A stretch of 5,625 bases of DNA. Origin: VFKU01 sp038916785. Lineage in GTDB: Bacteria; Hydrogenedentota; Hydrogenedentia; Hydrogenedentales; GCA-2746185. A model generated the notes under the pieces. That model was given only the letters and a program-made list of their open reading frames with translations, was not told the origin of the DNA and searched no databases. The stretch spans positions 1 to 5,625 of the forward strand of contig JBCLBO010000128.1 in assembly GCA_038916785.1 (NCBI GenBank), given 5' to 3'. Shown piece after piece: positions 4,960-5,625 of this stretch (position 1 is its first letter; each line of letters starts with the position of its first letter). The translations under genes were made by a program, and so were the position numbers.

Positions 4960-4964
4960 CCTCT
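4960..4964 (-). promoter_or_regulatory. Ribosome binding site of the small downstream gene
   Basis: AGAGG on the minus strand ends seven bases before the ATG at 4952. It favours that start over the ATG at 4991, which has no such sequence but overlaps the preceding stop codon. Confidence 0.5.
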
Positions 4965-4987
4965 TTTGACAATAGCCCTCGATAGTA

Positions 4988-5625
4988 TCATCGGATTGTT
5001 GCATTCACAACTTTAGTTTTTAGAAGCAGAAGGCTGTATTCAAGTGCGATTCGCCGTTCAAAACTCGCAAAGAATTTGATCCAGAGCGGTTCTTGCCAGG
5101 AGTCAAAAAAGTTCCGTTCCGGAACAGAGACGCTCAGAACTAGTGGTATATCGTGAATGTCCCGTAGTGGGATTGGTACGCACACTAACGAACCCTGTTC
5201 CGGCATCTCGGACGTGCTCAGCATAAGATACTCGGCTCTTTCTGCCGCTCTTTCGACGTCCGGAACGATTTGGATTCTACCGCTATCTTTAGCCCGGGAC
5301 ATTGTGCAGCTTGCGTCTTGGAGATCCGCGATTGAACGGCGAGGAGGTCGCGGATAACAGAACAGGAACTGCTCCGCATGCTGATCGCCCATTTTCGCTA
5401 GGACGACATGCACGTCCAGTCCTTCCTGGCGGAACAACTGCTTGATTGCCATGTGAACGGCTTCGATCAGTTTGCGAAGCTGTAGGTCGGGCTGGGTAAT
5501 AGTTATGAATACGTCACCAGGTTGTGTTCCGTCCGTGGTCGTGTGAAGCACTTCCGTAAATCGGTGTCGTTTCTGATCAACCACGTCGTTAATCACTTCA
5601 AGCGCGGTAGGCACGATTCGGTTAA
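4988..5625 (-). CDS. GAF-like domain protein, 5' end outside the window
   Basis: The frame is open to the right edge, so the true start is probably beyond it; a GTG at 5614 is the first possible start inside but has no ribosome binding site in view. Counting from that codon, the 208 residues show a helical N-terminal part (about 43-66, LQLRKLIEAVHMAIKQLFRQEGL). It leads into a GAF-like sensory fold: strands VHVVLAKMG (68-76), then GRIQIVPDVERAAERAEYL (112-130), the typical GSLVCVPIPL (141-150) and PLVLSVSVPERNFFD (157-171). A closing helix FFASFERRIALEYSLLLL (181-198) completes it. No kinase, cyclase or phosphodiesterase domain follows; the gene stops at 4988. The missing N-terminus could carry an effector or membrane part. 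The ligand is unknown, and GAF is assigned by pattern only. Confidence 0.65.
   Translation of the reverse strand, partial: NRIVPTALEVINDVVDQKRHRFTEVLHTTTDGTQPGDVFITITQPDLQLRKLIEAVHMAIKQLFRQEGLDVHVVLAKMGDQHAEQFLFCYPRPPRRSIADLQDASCTMSRAKDSGRIQIVPDVERAAERAEYLMLSTSEMPEQGSLVCVPIPLRDIHDIPLVLSVSVPERNFFDSWQEPLWIKFFASFERRIALEYSLLLLKTKVVNATIR

Noticed and set aside
1..5625. CRISPR array, tRNA, rRNA, transposase or insertion-sequence ends
   Set aside because: No regularly spaced repeat with unique spacers, no cloverleaf, no transposase motif and no terminal inverted repeat pair with target duplication could be seen.

Overview
The window looks like a GC-rich bacterial chromosome segment with an accessory character. 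The gene families are bacterial, most starts lack a strong Shine-Dalgarno sequence, and there is a secreted DUF3299 protein. The last is a family I associate mainly with Planctomycetes, Verrucomicrobia and Proteobacteria. A planctomycete/PVC-type host is a tentative guess only, because no rRNA or marker gene is present.

Minus-strand block, read right to left (3774 to 96): an mntA-hepT (nucleotidyltransferase/HEPN) toxin-antitoxin pair; oppB and oppC, the two permease subunits of an oligopeptide/dipeptide-type ABC importer, separated by an unusually long, repeat-rich 225-bp gap; a parD antitoxin overlapping a parE toxin gene that carries a one-base frameshift; and a second, truncated copy of the 3' end of oppC. 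The permease pair is therefore bracketed by two toxin-antitoxin modules, and the parDE module is bracketed by directly repeated oppC 3' ends (about 275 bp). No binding protein or ATPase for the importer lies inside the window.

Right part: one plus-strand gene (3936-4685) encodes a secreted DUF3299-domain protein of unknown function, divergent from mntA. It converges on a minus-strand pair: a small unrecognised protein (4740-4952), preceded by the 3' part of a GAF-like gene that runs off the right edge. This pair has visibly lower GC than its neighbours (about 50% in a sampled 60-base line, against 65% in a sampled line of the DUF3299 gene) and may have a different origin.

The most informative signals are: the two-rate divergence between the oppC copies (about 95% identity in one part, 73% in the other); the decayed parE beside an intact parD whose promoter places the start codon at the predicted transcription start; the 9-bp-periodic G-rich arrays and hairpin between oppB and oppC; and the unrecognised GAF-like/small-protein pair. 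I did not find a clear-cut new defence or mobile system.
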